Assembly (NCBI GenBank): GCA_026129765.1
Contig: JAHCHP010000016.1
Location: 27,702-91,701, forward strand
DNA from: Fimbriimonadia bacterium
Lineage (GTDB): Bacteria; Armatimonadota; Fimbriimonadia; Fimbriimonadales; GBS-DC
Length of the DNA stretch: 64,000 bases
Reading direction: 5' to 3'
Part shown: positions 1 to 9,700 of the stretch, piece after piece
How the letters are laid out: each line of letters starts with the position of its first letter
Numbering within the stretch: position 1 is the stretch's first letter
The notes under the pieces: model-generated
The model's database searches: none
Seen by the model: only the letters and a program-made list of their open reading frames with translations
Told to the model about the DNA's origin: nothing
Made by a program: the position numbers and the translations under genes

Positions 1-504
1 CTGCGCCACTAAATCGATACGCGCCTCGGTGCTGGTGGGCGCCAAAAGGAAAATCGGGCTTAAATCCTCCGCCTGCGCCGCCTGCAGCCACTCATCCGCC
101 TCGTCGGGCGGCAGGTCGGTCATCAGACAGCCTGAGAAGCCCGCTTGACGCGCATCATGCGCAAATCGGGTCAATCCGTACCGCTGAACCGGGTTAAAAT
201 AGGTGAAGATGATCATCGGGATATGAATTCGCGATTGGCAGCCTGCCACACGCTCCAACACTGCCGGAAGCGTCGTTCCACGTTCTAAGGCGCGCTGGGT
301 CGCTGCTTGAATGGTGGGACCGTCCGCCAGCGGGTCGCTGAAAGGGATGCCTACCTCAATCAGGTCTGCGCCCGCCGATTGCAAAGTCTCCAACAAGTCT
401 GGCAGCGCGTCCAAGGATGGATCGCCTGCGGTGATGTAAACAACCAGCGCGCCCTCTCCTTTTTGTCGACACTCAGCAAATCGATTTTCAATTGCCCGGT
501 TCAT
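1..504 (-). CDS. trpA: Tryptophan synthase alpha subunit (partial, C-terminus outside window)
   Basis: TrpA cleaves indole-3-glycerol phosphate to indole and glyceraldehyde-3-phosphate, the first half of the final step of tryptophan synthesis, in a cytosolic complex with TrpB. Reading the minus strand gives 168 uninterrupted residues from an ATG at 504 to the window edge. They carry the family signature VGIPFSDPLADGPTIQ. The catalytic pair appears as Glu50 and Asp61, equivalent to E. coli Glu49 and Asp60. A conserved IFTYFNPV stretch and a LMTDLPPDEA segment follow, both expected of the TIM barrel. The remaining roughly 100 residues lie beyond base 1. trpB is not in the window, and the gene upstream on this strand (the FAD reductase) is unrelated. 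Confidence 0.95.
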   Translation of the reverse strand, partial: MNRAIENRFAECRQKGEGALVVYITAGDPSLDALPDLLETLQSAGADLIEVGIPFSDPLADGPTIQAATQRALERGTTLPAVLERVAGCQSRIHIPMIIFTYFNPVQRYGLTRFAHDARQAGFSGCLMTDLPPDEADEWLQAAQAEDLSPIFLLAPTSTEARIDLVAQ

Positions 505-540
505 AAACACTCTCAATATCGGTTCAAAACGACCCTTTCG

Positions 541-1761
541 TCAGTCCTGTGGGAACTGAAATTCGCTGGGCGAGGCTTTCGCGCGAATCAGGCTTTCTAA
601 CTGGTCCGAGATTTTATCCAATTTCGGCTCGTCATGGCTCAACCCTAACGCGCCGGTAATTGTGCCCTGATCGTCCACAAAAAACTCCACAAACTCGCCT
701 GCCTGCGCGTCGCCTTTCAGTTCGGTACGGCTGGTCGTGGACACCTCTCCCCGAACACACAGGTGCAGATCAAACACATCGGAATAGAAATACCGGACTT
801 GGTCATAGGGCTGAGTTTCGCCTGCCATATTCGCGCCCACAGCGCGCCCTTGCCATTTCGCGTTCAGATGATGTTCCGCATGCCCTCGGTTGCCGCTGAT
901 GGGGTCTGGGAAATAAGCCACATCGCCCGCCGCCCAAATCGCGGGGTCTTCGGTGCGCAGGGTTTCATCCACAACAATCCCTTGAGTGGGGTCTACCGCC
1001 AATCCCGCTTGCGCCGCCAACTCCACATTCAGAGTCGCCCCCACCGCCATCACAATCATGTCGGCAGGTAAGGTCTCGCCATCGGAGAGTTGAACCGCTT
1101 TCAATGCGCCTTCGCCTTCCAAGCCCTTCACCGTGGTTCCGAGTTTGAACTGGACGCCCTGATTTTTATAGTGGTTCTGGATGAACTGTCCGAGCGTGGG
1201 TGTGGCAAATTGCGCCCAGGGATGCGCGCCCGATTCCACAACGACCGTTTCTATTCCCTTTTGAGCGAAAGCCGCCGCGATCTCCATGCCCAAGTAACCC
1301 GCGCCATCGATCACCGCGCGCTTTGCGCTGCGCATGGCTTCGCGAACCGCCTCGACTTCATCCAATGAACGAAGACAAAAAACGCCCGGCAGGTTCTGGT
1401 TCGGCAGGTCTAAAAGGCGAGCGCGTGAACCGGTGGCAATCAGCAATTTATGATAACCGACTCGCTCTCCATTGTCCAAGACAACCTGCTTTTCTGAGCG
1501 GTCAATCGCACTGACAGGCACACCCAATTTCAATTCGATTTGGTTCTTAGGGTAGAAATCATCATATTTGCTGTAGCAGTCGTCGGTCTGCCATTCCTCG
1601 CTGAGCAAGCAGCGTTTGGACAGCGGAGGGCGGTCATAAGGGGGGTGATTCTCGGAGCCAATAATCAGGATGCGCCCGTTGGGGTCGCGCTCCCGGATCG
1701 TCTGGGCTGCCCACACTGAGGCAACGCCCGCGCCAATCAATACGTAGTCGATTTGGTTCAT
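541..1761 (-). CDS. FAD/NAD(P)H-dependent ferredoxin reductase-like oxidoreductase
   Basis: A 406-residue two-dinucleotide-fold flavoprotein of the ferredoxin/rubredoxin reductase (BphA4-like) family. It would pass electrons from NAD(P)H through FAD to a small redox protein. An N-terminal FAD-binding stretch (IGAGVAS, residues 8-14), a central NAD-binding motif (GAGYLGMEIA, near residue 155) and a C-terminal WAAGDVAYF FAD motif are visible. No CxxxxC redox-active disulfide is present, so it is not a lipoamide dehydrogenase even though it follows an E2 gene by 38 nt on the same strand. No ferredoxin or oxygenase gene is nearby, so the electron acceptor is unknown. A weak AAGGA ribosome site precedes the ATG. 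Confidence 0.8.
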   Translation of the reverse strand: MNQIDYVLIGAGVASVWAAQTIRERDPNGRILIIGSENHPPYDRPPLSKRCLLSEEWQTDDCYSKYDDFYPKNQIELKLGVPVSAIDRSEKQVVLDNGERVGYHKLLIATGSRARLLDLPNQNLPGVFCLRSLDEVEAVREAMRSAKRAVIDGAGYLGMEIAAAFAQKGIETVVVESGAHPWAQFATPTLGQFIQNHYKNQGVQFKLGTTVKGLEGEGALKAVQLSDGETLPADMIVMAVGATLNVELAAQAGLAVDPTQGIVVDETLRTEDPAIWAAGDVAYFPDPISGNRGHAEHHLNAKWQGRAVGANMAGETQPYDQVRYFYSDVFDLHLCVRGEVSTTSRTELKGDAQAGEFVEFFVDDQGTITGALGLSHDEPKLDKISDQLESLIRAKASPSEFQFPQD

Positions 1762-1799
1762 AGTTGTTTAAGGTCCTTGTTGGGTTTGGATACAAAAAA

Positions 1800-3026
1800 T
1801 CACACAGTCATCAGCCACCGGTAAGGCTCTTCAATCAGCCCCTTCACTGTCTGCAAGAATTGCGCGGCTGGCGCGCCATCCACCACCCGATGGTCAAACG
1901 ATAAACTGAGAATCATCTGGTGGCGAACCGTCAATTGCCCCTCCCAAACAGCAGGTCTTTGAGCAATCTGCCCCACGCCTAAAATCGCTGCTTGTCCAGG
2001 AGTGATAATGGGCGTAAATCCGTCGATACCGAACGCGCCCAGGTTGCTGATACTGAAACTGCCGCCCTGCAAATCGTCTGGTTTCAACTTGCCTTCGCGC
2101 GCCCGGCGGCTTAAATCATGGGTGGTTTGAGTCAACTCGATCACATTTTTCTGATCGGCGCAATGAACCACAGGCACTGCGAGCGCGTCGTCTAAGGCGA
2201 CGGCAAACCCGATGTTGATCGCGCTGACCTGCTGAATGTGGTCGCCTCCCCAACGCGCATTGACACGGGGATGTTGGGCAAGCGCAAGCGCGCAAGCCTT
2301 GATCAGCAGATCATTGTACGAGATGCGCAGTCCACAAGCGCGCTCAATATCGGGCAGCAAACGCGCGCGCATGGCGACTAAATGCTCGGCATCCACCTCT
2401 GCGAAGAGCGTCACATGGGGTGCGTCCCGGTAACTCTTGCTGACCGCTTCTGCAGTCAAACGGCGCAGAGGCGAAAGCGCGATTCGCTCATCTGCCAAAG
2501 CGGGCGCAGGCATGGACGCGGTTGGCAGGTTTGTTTTCTCATGCAGGTAAGCGCGCACATCCTGCTCTTGGATTCTGCCGCCTGCGCCGCTGCCTCGTCC
2601 CGATAATTGCTCCAATGGAATCGCATGTTCGGCAGCCAGTTTTCGCGCGCGCGGCGTGATGAACAATTTCTCCGAGGAGGCGGGCGAGGGGAATACCGTT
2701 GTCATGCCCACAGGCGCTTCAGAAGCCGGTTCGGAAATCGTTGCGGGCGCGCTGGACATCACAGGAACGTCGCCAAGCGGTTCGTTGGGGTCATCGGAGA
2801 GCAGCGCGACCGGCGTGTTGACAGGAATCGATTCCTCCAAAGGAACCAACACCTTCCGCAGGTAGCCTTCTTCGGTTGAGTCGACCTCGATATTGGCTTT
2901 GTCGGTCATCACCTCGAAAAGCATATCGCCTTTCCGGACGTACTCGCCTTCCTGTTTGTACCAGCGCAGAATCGCGCCTTCTTCCATGGTTTGTCCCATC
3001 AATGGCAGCCGAACGGTTTTGACCAA
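1800..3026 (-). CDS. 2-oxoacid dehydrogenase E2 (dihydrolipoamide acyltransferase)
   Basis: The E2 core of a pyruvate or other 2-oxoacid dehydrogenase complex. It transfers the acyl group from lipoyl-lysine to CoA. Domains in order: an N-terminal lipoyl domain with the lipoylation site VMTDKANIEV (near residue 40), an Ala/Pro/Ser-rich linker, an E3/E1-binding domain (ITPRARKLAAEH to QDVRAYL), and a catalytic domain ending in FDHRVVDGAP, which carries the active-site His and Asp. I place the start at TTG 3026 because AGGAGA sits 5 nt upstream and the lipoyl domain begins directly there; this gives 408 residues. A longer reading from an ATG at 3101 adds 25 unrelated residues and would cover the -10. 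E1 and E3 genes are absent nearby, so the substrate cannot be assigned. Confidence 0.88.
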   Translation of the reverse strand: MVKTVRLPLMGQTMEEGAILRWYKQEGEYVRKGDMLFEVMTDKANIEVDSTEEGYLRKVLVPLEESIPVNTPVALLSDDPNEPLGDVPVMSSAPATISEPASEAPVGMTTVFPSPASSEKLFITPRARKLAAEHAIPLEQLSGRGSGAGGRIQEQDVRAYLHEKTNLPTASMPAPALADERIALSPLRRLTAEAVSKSYRDAPHVTLFAEVDAEHLVAMRARLLPDIERACGLRISYNDLLIKACALALAQHPRVNARWGGDHIQQVSAINIGFAVALDDALAVPVVHCADQKNVIELTQTTHDLSRRAREGKLKPDDLQGGSFSISNLGAFGIDGFTPIITPGQAAILGVGQIAQRPAVWEGQLTVRHQMILSLSFDHRVVDGAPAAQFLQTVKGLIEEPYRWLMTV

Positions 3027-3031
3027 CTTTT

Positions 3032-3037
3032 TCTCCT
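3032..3037 (-). promoter_or_regulatory. Ribosome binding site deciding a TTG start for E2
   Basis: AGGAGA on the minus strand lies 5 nt before TTG 3026. No other good Shine-Dalgarno occurs near the alternative upstream ATG at 3101. Confidence 0.6.
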
Positions 3038-3050
3038 GATGATAGGAAAA

Positions 3051-3058
3051 ATTATACC
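3051..3058 (-). promoter_or_regulatory. -10 promoter element for the E2 gene
   Basis: GGTATAAT on the minus strand, about 25 nt upstream of the TTG start. It is one of a dozen GGTAYAMT elements in the window. No clear -35 was seen. Confidence 0.5.
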
Positions 3059-3169
3059 TCACAGCGAGAGTTTTACACGCAGCGCCTTGCCCTTTATGCA
3101 TTTACGGGTAGAATGTAAGACGCAGCATGGACGGCTGCTAAGTTTTGAAAGAAGGAGATAAACACATCG

Positions 3170-4498
3170 ATGATCCGTTTTCCAGACTCGTTTCTTTGGG
3201 GCGCAGCCACCGCGTCCTACCAAATTGAAGGCTCCCCGACCGCAGATGGCGCAGGCGCGTCGGTATGGCACCGGTTCGCGCATACGCCGGGAACGATTCA
3301 ACGCGCAGAGACCGGCGACACGGCTTGTGACCATTACCGCCGCTGGCGCGACGATGTGGCAATGATGAAATCGTTAGGTTTCAACGCCTATCGATTTTCG
3401 ACGGCGTGGGGGCGTGTTCTGCCCGAAGGCACGGGAACCATCAATGAAAAAGGGGTGGATTTCTACCGCCAATTGGTAGATGCATTGTTAGAAAACGGCA
3501 TCGAACCGATGATTACTCTGTTTCATTGGGATTTGCCCGCCGCATTGCAGGACCGAGGCGGCTGGGCGAATCGCGAATCGGCAGACTGGTTTACCGAATA
3601 CGCGGAGGTGATGTTCCGCGCCTTGGGTGACCGGGTCAAATGGTGGGTTACTCACAATGAGCCTTGGGTCGTGATGATGTTGGGACATATCACCGGCGAA
3701 CACGCGCCCGGTATCCGCGATATCGGCGCAGCCAGCCGCGCGGGTCATCATCTGCTGCTGGGGCATGCGCAAGCGGTTCAGGCGTTCCGAGCGCATCAAC
3801 CGGCTCACGCGCAAATTGGACTGGTCACCAACTTGGGACCGCAGCAGCCCGCCTCGGATAACCCGATGGATCAAATGGCGGCGGAACTATGGCATAATTT
3901 CATCAATCGCTTATTCCTCGATCCGGTTTTCAAGGGCAGTTACCCGCAAATCATGTTGGACTTCTTGGGTGAATTCGCGCCGCCCGTTCAAGCCGGCGAC
4001 TTGGAGCGCATCCAGCAGCCTATCGATTTTTTGGGTGTCAACTACTATACTCGGAACGTGGTCGCGTATGATCCAGACAGTTCGCTCAATTCGCGTTCGG
4101 TTCTCCAAGAAGCCCAACACACCGAGATGGGATGGGAGGTTTATCCCGAAGGGCTGTACCAGATTTTGAAATGGGTTCAGGCAACGTATGGCGATATCCC
4201 CCTTTATATCACCGAAAACGGCGCAGCCTTCGCCGATCAAGTGAACGAACAAGGCGAAATCGAAGATAGGGATCGGTTGGAATATTTGAAGAGCCATTTT
4301 TCCGTCGCGTATCGCGCCATGCAGGAAGGGGTCCCGCTGAAAGGCTATTTCGCCTGGTCTTTGATGGATAACTTCGAATGGGCGTTTGGCTATTCCAAGC
4401 GGTTTGGGATGGTGCATGTCGATTTTGCGACTCTGAAGCGAACCGTGAAAGCAAGCGGGCATTGGTACAGTCAGGTGATACAAAATCATGGATTCTAA
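3170..4498 (+). CDS. Beta-glucosidase, glycoside hydrolase family 1
   Basis: A cytosolic retaining beta-glucosidase/beta-glycosidase that releases terminal beta-linked sugars from short oligosaccharides. The 442 residues match the usual GH1 length. Visible signatures are the N-terminal FLWGAATASYQIEG, the acid/base motif THNEPW (Glu near residue 164), and the nucleophile motif ITENGAAF (Glu near residue 348). The C-terminal WSLMDNFEWAFGY lines the substrate pocket. There is no signal peptide. A strong AAGGAGAT ribosome site lies 9-10 nt upstream. The DUF72 gene overlaps its end by 11 nt, so the two are probably cotranscribed. Confidence 0.93.
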   Translation: MIRFPDSFLWGAATASYQIEGSPTADGAGASVWHRFAHTPGTIQRAETGDTACDHYRRWRDDVAMMKSLGFNAYRFSTAWGRVLPEGTGTINEKGVDFYRQLVDALLENGIEPMITLFHWDLPAALQDRGGWANRESADWFTEYAEVMFRALGDRVKWWVTHNEPWVVMMLGHITGEHAPGIRDIGAASRAGHHLLLGHAQAVQAFRAHQPAHAQIGLVTNLGPQQPASDNPMDQMAAELWHNFINRLFLDPVFKGSYPQIMLDFLGEFAPPVQAGDLERIQQPIDFLGVNYYTRNVVAYDPDSSLNSRSVLQEAQHTEMGWEVYPEGLYQILKWVQATYGDIPLYITENGAAFADQVNEQGEIEDRDRLEYLKSHFSVAYRAMQEGVPLKGYFAWSLMDNFEWAFGYSKRFGMVHVDFATLKRTVKASGHWYSQVIQNHGF

Positions 4499-5282
4499 TC
4501 AAGTCTGGCATCTCGGCACGATGGGATTTAGTTATAGCGACTGGCAGGGCGTGTTCTATCCGTTGGGCGCGAAACCCGGCGATTACTTGCATTACTACAG
4601 TCGCGTGTTCCAAGCGGTGGAATTGGACTCCACCTTCTATGCCGCGCCGCGAGAATCACAGGTGAAACGATGGGCGCAAGCGACCCCGCCTGGCTTCCTT
4701 TTCTGCGCCAAAACCCCGCAACAAATCACGCATGAGTTGAGGTTGATCGATGCGGTAGATGAGATGAAACGTTTTGTTGCGGTAATGCAGCACTTAGAGG
4801 AGAAGTTGGGCGCGGTGTTGTTGCAAATGCCGCCTGATTTCACCAGCGCGGAACGAGACGCCGTCGAGCGTTTTCTGCCCTCACTGCCCGAAGGGGTTCG
4901 TTTCGCGATTGAGTTTCGTCATCGCAGTTGGTACACCTCAGAAACGCTGGAATTATTGAAAGCGCATGGGGTGTGCTGGGCTGCGACCGAGTATTTACAA
5001 CTGCCCCGCGATCTGTTCCGAACCACCGATTTTCTTTATGTGCGCTGGATCGGTCAGCATGGGCGGTTTCAAAACCATCGCTCGGAACAGTTGGATGTGT
5101 CCCAGTCGCTGGCGGATTGGAAAACGCGCCTGCCTGCGGAAGTTCCTCATGTCCAGCGCGTGTTTGGTTTTTTCAATAACGATTTTGCCGGTTTCTCGCC
5201 CGGCACTTGTAACCGATTTAAGGCGATGATGGGACTTCCCACCAACCGTTTCCCAGCGGAAGAGCAAGGCGCTTTGTTTTGA
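4488..5282 (+). CDS. DUF72 (YecE-like) TIM-barrel protein
   Basis: A 264-residue protein of the DUF72 family, whose biochemical role is unknown. Family hallmarks are the opening WHLGTMGFSYSDW, the YYSRVFQAVELDSTFYAAP segment, FAIEFRHRSWY and a C-terminal FFNNDFAGFSPG. No signal peptide or membrane segment is present. Its ATG overlaps the last 11 nt of the GH1 gene, implying translational coupling. DUF72 proteins are widespread, so the sugar-metabolism context is only suggestive. Confidence 0.85.
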   Translation: MDSNQVWHLGTMGFSYSDWQGVFYPLGAKPGDYLHYYSRVFQAVELDSTFYAAPRESQVKRWAQATPPGFLFCAKTPQQITHELRLIDAVDEMKRFVAVMQHLEEKLGAVLLQMPPDFTSAERDAVERFLPSLPEGVRFAIEFRHRSWYTSETLELLKAHGVCWAATEYLQLPRDLFRTTDFLYVRWIGQHGRFQNHRSEQLDVSQSLADWKTRLPAEVPHVQRVFGFFNNDFAGFSPGTCNRFKAMMGLPTNRFPAEEQGALF

Positions 5283-5304
5283 TAAAACACTATGCAAAAA
5301 ATCT

Positions 5305-5535
5305 TTAAGGCATGTATGTAATAACCGCCGTCAGTGTGAAGAACGCAATCGCCAAGTAGAGTGTAATCTTCGAGACGTTATCATCAAAACCGGGTTTGCT
5401 CTTGACATAGCCGCTGCTCGCGCCGCCGCCGCTAAAGATTCCTTCTGAGCGGGTGGCTTGAGCCGCCACCAGCAAGATAAAGCTGACCATCACCAGCACA
5501 TCGACAATTGTTAAAATGAGCTTCAAAGTCGCCAT
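5305..5535 (-). CDS. secG: Preprotein translocase subunit SecG
   Basis: A 76-residue membrane protein with two hydrophobic helices (about residues 5-25 and 55-75) joined by a Gly/Ser-rich loop (GIFSGGGASSG). This is the classic SecG topology, including the AQATRSEGIF sequence after the first helix. SecG assists SecYEG in moving proteins across the cytoplasmic membrane. It lies 17 nt downstream of tatA on the same strand, so Sec and Tat components share one transcription unit here. The DUF72 gene converges from the other side, 22 nt away. Confidence 0.85.
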   Translation of the reverse strand: MATLKLILTIVDVLVMVSFILLVAAQATRSEGIFSGGGASSGYVKSKPGFDDNVSKITLYLAIAFFTLTAVITYMP

Positions 5536-5552
5536 CGATAATCTCCTAACTC

Positions 5553-5747
5553 TTACCTAAAATAATCCCGGTCGCGCAGGTCGTCCAAAGGCTCATCCAA
5601 CGAGCGCGAAACCTCTTCACTTGCCCGCTTGAATTCTCGGATCGTTTTGCCAATCGACCGACCGATTTCGGGCAGCTTCTTCGGTCCGAAGATCAGCAGG
5701 GCGATCACCAAAATGACCATCATTTCCTGAAAACCGACATTAAACAT
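5553..5747 (-). CDS. tatA: Twin-arginine translocase subunit TatA/TatE
   Basis: A 64-residue TatA-type protein: a short N-terminal membrane helix, the hinge motif [10 protein letters not shown], then a charged amphipathic helix ([16 protein letters not shown]). TatA oligomers form the pore for folded Tat substrates. I chose ATG 5747 because an AGGAGG ribosome site, embedded in the end of the upstream kinase gene, precedes it. Longer readings into the kinase gene are shadows. tatC is not in the window. Confidence 0.88.
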   Translation of the reverse strand: MFNVGFQEMMVILVIALLIFGPKKLPEIGRSIGKTIREFKRASEEVSRSLDEPLDDLRDRDYFR

Positions 5748-5752
5748 CTTCT

Positions 5753-6706
5753 TTATGCCTCCTGAAAGGCTTGCATTTGGACTTCTTGCGCCAGGCTTTC
5801 GATATGCGATTGATCGCAAAGCGCTGCGCCAAAAGTCTCCGCATTTGCTGCGCCCGCGCCCATAGCCCATTGCAGGGATTCCTGGAAGGGCATTTTTTGA
5901 CTTAACGCCCAGACATACGCGCCGAAAGCGGCGTCGCCTGATCCCACTGCGCTCTTATATTGTACCACAGGAGGCGCGCCAATCCAGATTCCTGCCGCAA
6001 TATGCAACAATGCGCCCTGCGCGCCGAAGGTAATGAGGCTGTCACAGCCCGCTTGCCTCCAAGCGCGGGTAAAAGGTAGCGCGTCTGAAAACATCAAGAT
6101 AGGATGTCCCGCATACTCCGACAATTCTTCGGCATTGGGTTTCAATAAATCGGGAAAGACCCCTCTCTGCAGGGTCGCGGCGATGCGCTCGCCATGGGTA
6201 TCCAATCCTACCCACGCCCCCGACTCCCGAACCGCCTCGATGCAGTCGGCATAAAAATCGGGCGGCAATCCCGGCGGCATCCTGCCAGATAGGGTCACAA
6301 AGTTTGCCTGCCGCGCCAACTTACGCAACCGATCCAAAAAACGCGCCGCTTCCTCTGGGGCGATTTTGGGTCCGGGTTCGTTGACTTTGGTTTCGGTGTG
6401 ACTCACCGGGTCCACAATCGCGGTACAAAGACGTGTTTCTTGCTGGCACGGTTCAAAGTCAGGATTCAAACCCTCCTGCGCTAACAGATGTCTCGCGTAG
6501 TCGCCGGTCTGCCCCCCCAAAAAGCCGGTGGTGATGACCTCCGCGCCCAGCGTTTTCGCGACCCGCGCCACATTGATTCCCTTCCCCCCCGCGCCCGTGT
6601 GTTGCTGTTCGGTATGATAGACACCGCCCGGCGCAAACCGGGAAACTTGATAGGTTTTATCCAAAGCCGGGTTCAGTGTGACGGTCAGAATCAAGTTACT
6701 TGCCAT
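5753..6706 (-). CDS. 1-phosphofructokinase / hexose-phosphate kinase (PfkB family)
   Basis: A 317-residue PfkB-fold sugar kinase of the 1-phosphofructokinase/tagatose-6-phosphate kinase branch. It starts [12 protein letters not shown], typical of FruK and LacC, and has the [11 protein letters not shown] substrate loop. The C-terminal motif [17 protein letters not shown] carries the catalytic Asp and anion hole. It overlaps the upstream exported-protein gene by 11 nt and ends 5 nt before tatA. No PTS fructose transporter is nearby, so the true substrate (fructose-1-phosphate, tagatose-6-phosphate or other) is open. Confidence 0.82.
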   Translation of the reverse strand: MASNLILTVTLNPALDKTYQVSRFAPGGVYHTEQQHTGAGGKGINVARVAKTLGAEVITTGFLGGQTGDYARHLLAQEGLNPDFEPCQQETRLCTAIVDPVSHTETKVNEPGPKIAPEEAARFLDRLRKLARQANFVTLSGRMPPGLPPDFYADCIEAVRESGAWVGLDTHGERIAATLQRGVFPDLLKPNAEELSEYAGHPILMFSDALPFTRAWRQAGCDSLITFGAQGALLHIAAGIWIGAPPVVQYKSAVGSGDAAFGAYVWALSQKMPFQESLQWAMGAGAANAETFGAALCDQSHIESLAQEVQMQAFQEA

Positions 6707-9700
6707 TGGAAATTCTCAAGACCGTGCCATCAGGATTCATGTTCCAGCGCACAAGGACCGAGCGCGCTTCCGCTTCCACATTGACCGGCACCGGGTTCCC
6801 ATTGGCATCTAATGCCTCGATAACGGGACGACGACTGTCGGTCGCGATTCGCGCGATGCCCGGCGTGCCGGACGGTCCCTTCAGCAAATAGGCGCACTGC
6901 GTATTTCCCTCATTCGACAACACGATTCGAGCATTGGTGTGCAAAACGCGCAACGGCTTGGGAGAGTCAATTCTCTTCAGTACGCGAGGCGTGTCCGGGT
7001 TCAATATATAATCCCTCACGATGGGCAGTTTGGGGTCTAGGACATCGATGTACGCGCCCCGCAATGTGGTGGTTCGGGTTGTTCCATAAGCCACCGTCCA
7101 ATCACCCCTTTGCAATAAGAATCGAGACCGCTCGCGATAGCGTAAGCCCGCCCGTCCCGCCACATTCTGTATCCAAGCGCGCGCTTTGTCTGCGCCCTGC
7201 GTATCCAACGCGAAAGTTCTGCCCGGAACCCCCATCAACACGATACCGCCGCTGCCCACACGTACCGACACACCGACTGGCTTATCTCCATAAGTATACA
7301 GTGGTTCGCTGCGTTCCGCTTGGTACAAAGTCAATGGCTCGCCGTTGCGCATGCGAATCTTGGGTAAGTCGTTTCGCGTGGGCGTTAAATTCAGCTCCTC
7401 ATAAGGTGGAACGGTGGAGATTTGAATTTGCCACTCCTGCGCGATCTCCACATTGAGCGAGGCGCGATTGCCGCGCGGCAGCGCAAAACGATAAACGAAC
7501 CAACTGCCGCCGTCGGCATAGCGGGCATTCTGATTGTTCAGCAAACTGCCCTGATCCACAAACATGACTTGACGCTCCGCGCTGGTTCCAGGCGAAAACG
7601 CTGCCAAAGTTCGACTATCCAATTCTAATCGAACTTGGCTCACTAAGGGTCCCCAGCCGGTATCTGGGAAAGGGTCGCGAAACTTTACGTAGATGGTTTT
7701 GCCCGCCTGCGCATATTCGGTCAAGTCGAACTGAACGCGGCGACGGTTGAAAGCGTTCTCTTGCCGGACATTCTCATGCTGTCCAACCGTTTTCCACGCG
7801 TTTTCTGTGGCGACCTCTGGCTGCAACGTCTCTGCCGTTGCGCGGACCTCCAAGCGTCTCAACAGGTCATTTAGAGGAGTCTGCGCGCCGTCCCGTCGCC
7901 ACCAACCTTCTGGGAGCGCGTTATAAGGGTCCGAGCCGCCCGTGACCACCAGCCAGCCCCCATTGCGAATCCAATTCGCCAAGGCTTCGTGGGTCGCTTC
8001 AGAAGGCGGTTTCTGATAGTCATAGCTCAACATCAACAGGCGCAGACGACGCAAATAGTTGGATTCCGTCACACGGTCTAAGGACACCACCTGTAAAGGC
8101 ACTCCCGCTTTGATGAGCGGCAGGCTATATCCCAGAAGATCTTCCAAATGGCTGACGTGTGGTTCCCCGCGCTGATACACCATGCTGTCGGAAAAGAGAA
8201 TACCGATGTCGGGAATACCTGCATCCAGCGAGCCCGCCGGAGAACTGGCGATCCCCTCTAAGGCGCGGGTCACGCTCAAAATCACGGAGGCGTAATCGGG
8301 AGGAACCCGCCCGAAAATGCGCTCCGGCCAGGGCAAGACCTCATAGCGCTTGACTTCGGGGAAAAGAGTCGCCGCAGCCAGCGTATCGAAATAATAGCGT
8401 TGCAGCGCGCTGAGTTCTAAGGTGGAAACATCGGACAAAGGGTCCATCAGGAACCAGAGGCTCTTATCGGTATCCCTCAGAAGCCCCACAAGGGAGGCGT
8501 ATTCCAAAAATGCCATCGCGAAGGGATGTTCTCCCCAAACGCCCGCATAGGGAACGCGAGTCCGAGCCGTATCGCTCCACACTTGTCCGATCACCTCTTG
8601 AACAATCGGGTTGAGCAGGGTTTGGTGGTGCGCAAAGCAAATCCCCCACATCGCATAGTTGATGGGGCTATGAACCGCCACCATGCGGCGCGCCTGCGCG
8701 GCGTTGACCTGAACTTCTGTCAACAGGCTATGGATCGTGCCGGTCATAAGTTGCGCCTTTAACCGGTCTGCCCGCCAACGACTGCTGATCGAATCATGGG
8801 GCGGCTGCCAATCGATGCCATACTGTTCTCGATAAGCTCCCTTAAACCATTCTTCATACCCCGCCTGCGCCCAATATTCTGGTTCTTCGGGACAGATTGC
8901 TTTGGAGCCTGCGCGCAACGCGCTTCGGTAATAGTTCAGATTGGTTTCCAGTCGGTCAGCCGTAGGCGCAAGATAATAGCTACTCTCAATGCGCATTAGG
9001 TCGCCGTTTTGACGGGTCTGTACATGGGTGGGATTGGCTTCTGCATAAGGCGTATAGTCGCGGAATCCGCCCATCGTTTGAATGAAATAGCCCGCGTTTT
9101 GCCAGCCTGTGATGCGGGCAGGGTCCGCGGAGTAGACCATCACTGCATCGGTCTGCAGATCTAATTTGGGTTCATAGGCTGCGCCGGTTTGATAGGTCGT
9201 TCGGGGTTCTGTAAATCGCGCTGGTTTTAAGGCGTTCGCTTGCGCGCCCAGCAATCGTTCCACCGCATCGCCGATACCGTCCCCATCATCGTCACGATCG
9301 GTCGCCTTGATATCGATAGCATAGATCGCTAAGCCTGCCGTCCTGCTGCCTTCCAAAATCACTTGCACCACCTGAACGGGCGTGGTCGTCGGCACTCGGA
9401 AGGTATAAGTCCGCGAAAGCACTGCGCCTTCAATGGCTCGGTTCAGTAAGGTTTGGCTGCCCGATACCACTTTGACTGCGCCTTTGCCACCTGCGGTCAC
9501 GGACATTTGAACATCCATGCCGCTCAACAGACGGAATTGATAGATGGCTCTGCCGTTAGGATTCACGGTTCGCCGGTCGCCTGCGAGCGCGCTTCGATCC
9601 CCTTTGACAAAAAAGCCCGATTCTGAGTCGGGCTTCACCGTTCGTTGAATTTGCGCCTTCTGCGCTGGCGCGCTGGCGATCAGAATACAGGCTCCTACGG

